This document shows positions 32,599 through 33,275 of a stretch of 33,275 nt of DNA, piece by piece. Below the pieces are notes generated by a model that had not been told where the DNA came from, made no database searches, and saw only the letters and a program-made list of their open reading frames with translations. The stretch spans positions 1 through 33,275 of the forward strand of contig JAUWAB010000042.1 of NCBI GenBank assembly GCA_030602265.1. Direction: 5' to 3'. The number at the start of each line of letters is the position of its first letter. The stretch's first letter is position 1. Source of the DNA: Prolixibacteraceae bacterium. GTDB lineage: Bacteria; Bacteroidota; Bacteroidia; Bacteroidales; Prolixibacteraceae. The position numbers were made by a program, and so were the translations under genes.

Positions 32599-33275
32599 GT
32601 GAGGATCATCAGGACAATACTATCGCTGGCAATGTTGATAATGACGCTGGTATCTGCCGCTCAGGTGGATTCTCTGCGTCTGGATAAAAAGTATTTCAGG
32701 CATTACCTGACTGATACCCGGGATTTGGTGCTTGCTCCCCTGAACATAAAAGGCAATGGCTGGAAAGGCAGGGACTGGGCCAAACTGGCAGCAGTTGCCG
32801 GCATAACGGCTGCACTGACTCTTACAGACGAGGATATCAGGGATTTTTTTCAGGATAACCGGACAGCATCACGGGATGATATCACGAAATACGGACTTGA
32901 GCCTTTTGCCAACACCTATGGATTGCTGATCACCGGAGGCATGCTTCTCCACGGAACCCTTGCCGGAAATGGCCGTTCCACCTCAACCGGGTTATTAGCG
33001 GCAGAAAGTTTCATCATCAGCACTCTGCTGGTAAGGATCCCGAAATATATGGCCGGCAGAATCAGGCCGGATGCCTGGTGGGGCCCGGGGCCATATGAAT
33101 GGGAAGTATTCGGCAAAGGGCGGAGTTACCCTTCAGGCCATACCACCACCGCTTTTGCGATGGCTACTGTTTTTGCCTTTCAGTACAAAGATACCCCATG
33201 GGTCCCCGTGACCGCCTATACCCTGGCGACGCTCAGCGGATTGTCGCGGGCATACGACAACCGGCACTGGTTCAG
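32599..33275 (+). CDS. PAP2-superfamily phosphatase (partial, 3' end outside window)
   Basis: About 225 codons are visible. Translation likely begins at GTG 32599: an in-frame TAA lies 6 bases upstream, and the next ATG falls inside the signal peptide. Residues 1-21 form a Sec signal peptide. The three-part phosphatase signature is nearly complete. KYMAGRIRP (Kx6RP) is followed by YPSGHTTTAFA (PSGH) and SRAYDNRHWF (SRx5H). The final Asp of the last motif lies just outside the window. Such envelope enzymes dephosphorylate lipid substrates such as phosphatidic acid, undecaprenyl pyrophosphate or lipid A. The family is confident despite the truncation. Confidence 0.9.
   Translation, partial: MRIIRTILSLAMLIMTLVSAAQVDSLRLDKKYFRHYLTDTRDLVLAPLNIKGNGWKGRDWAKLAAVAGITAALTLTDEDIRDFFQDNRTASRDDITKYGLEPFANTYGLLITGGMLLHGTLAGNGRSTSTGLLAAESFIISTLLVRIPKYMAGRIRPDAWWGPGPYEWEVFGKGRSYPSGHTTTAFAMATVFAFQYKDTPWVPVTAYTLATLSGLSRAYDNRHWF

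Overview
This window looks like a chromosomal segment of a Bacteroidota bacterium, probably in or near the Bacteroidales. Four things point there: a C-terminal type IX secretion sorting domain on a cellulase-like enzyme; many TAnnTTTG -7 promoter boxes just upstream of gene starts and few Shine-Dalgarno sequences; a DUF4382/carboxypeptidase-regulatory lipoprotein; and heptamer-period intergenic repeats. Base composition is close to 50% GC by eye, except for one AT-rich scar at about 18.80-19.60 kb. No rRNA, tRNA, CRISPR array or intact insertion sequence was recognised. Both ends cut through genes: apbE-like on the left and a PAP2 phosphatase on the right.

Region 1 (1-11.7 kb) is an extracytoplasmic carbohydrate-processing cluster. 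A tight minus-strand operon runs from 6089 leftwards: a tandem DUF1080 (3-keto-glycoside hydrolase/lyase family) protein, two Tat-exported Gfo/Idh/MocA oxidoreductases, a CE7-type acetyl-xylan esterase and an ApbE-family flavin transferase. Divergent from it are a signal-peptide-bearing methyltransferase-fold protein and a third Tat-exported Gfo/Idh/MocA oxidoreductase. A strong two-way terminator follows, then a minus-strand exported TIM-barrel sugar isomerase/epimerase and a plus-strand GH51 alpha-L-arabinofuranosidase. Together they suggest oxidation of glycosides at C3, cleavage of the keto-sugar and removal of acetyl and arabinosyl side groups, all outside the cytoplasm. The ApbE may link this to flavin-based electron flow. 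No SusC/SusD pair lies in the window.

Region 2 (11.8-18.8 kb) is housekeeping. The minus-strand operon M48 (Ste24-like) protease > cinA > AsmA-like protein is divergent from a ClC channel/transporter with CBS domains, and a back-to-back promoter pair lies between them.

Region 3 (18.8-21.9 kb) holds the AT-rich scar, which carries a 5'-truncated and frameshifted SNase-fold gene plus the orphan 5' end of another gene. Next come a small membrane protein and glyA. About 480 bases of repeat-rich DNA follow, with 36 copies of a GCRRAGR heptamer in two arrays around a REP-like hairpin.

Region 4 (21.9-33.3 kb) contains a TauE/SafE permease with a COG0523 GTPase, a nucleotide-sugar epimerase-like protein, a cysteine-rich metal-binding-like protein and a DUF4382 lipoprotein. 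It continues with a pirin/AraC pair, an AEC-family transporter overlapping a HAD phosphatase, a GH5 enzyme secreted by the type IX system, mazG and the partial PAP2 phosphatase.

The best candidates for something under-described are the exported oxidoreductase/DUF1080/ApbE operon with its exported methyltransferase-like neighbour, the decayed AT-rich island, and the heptamer repeat arrays.
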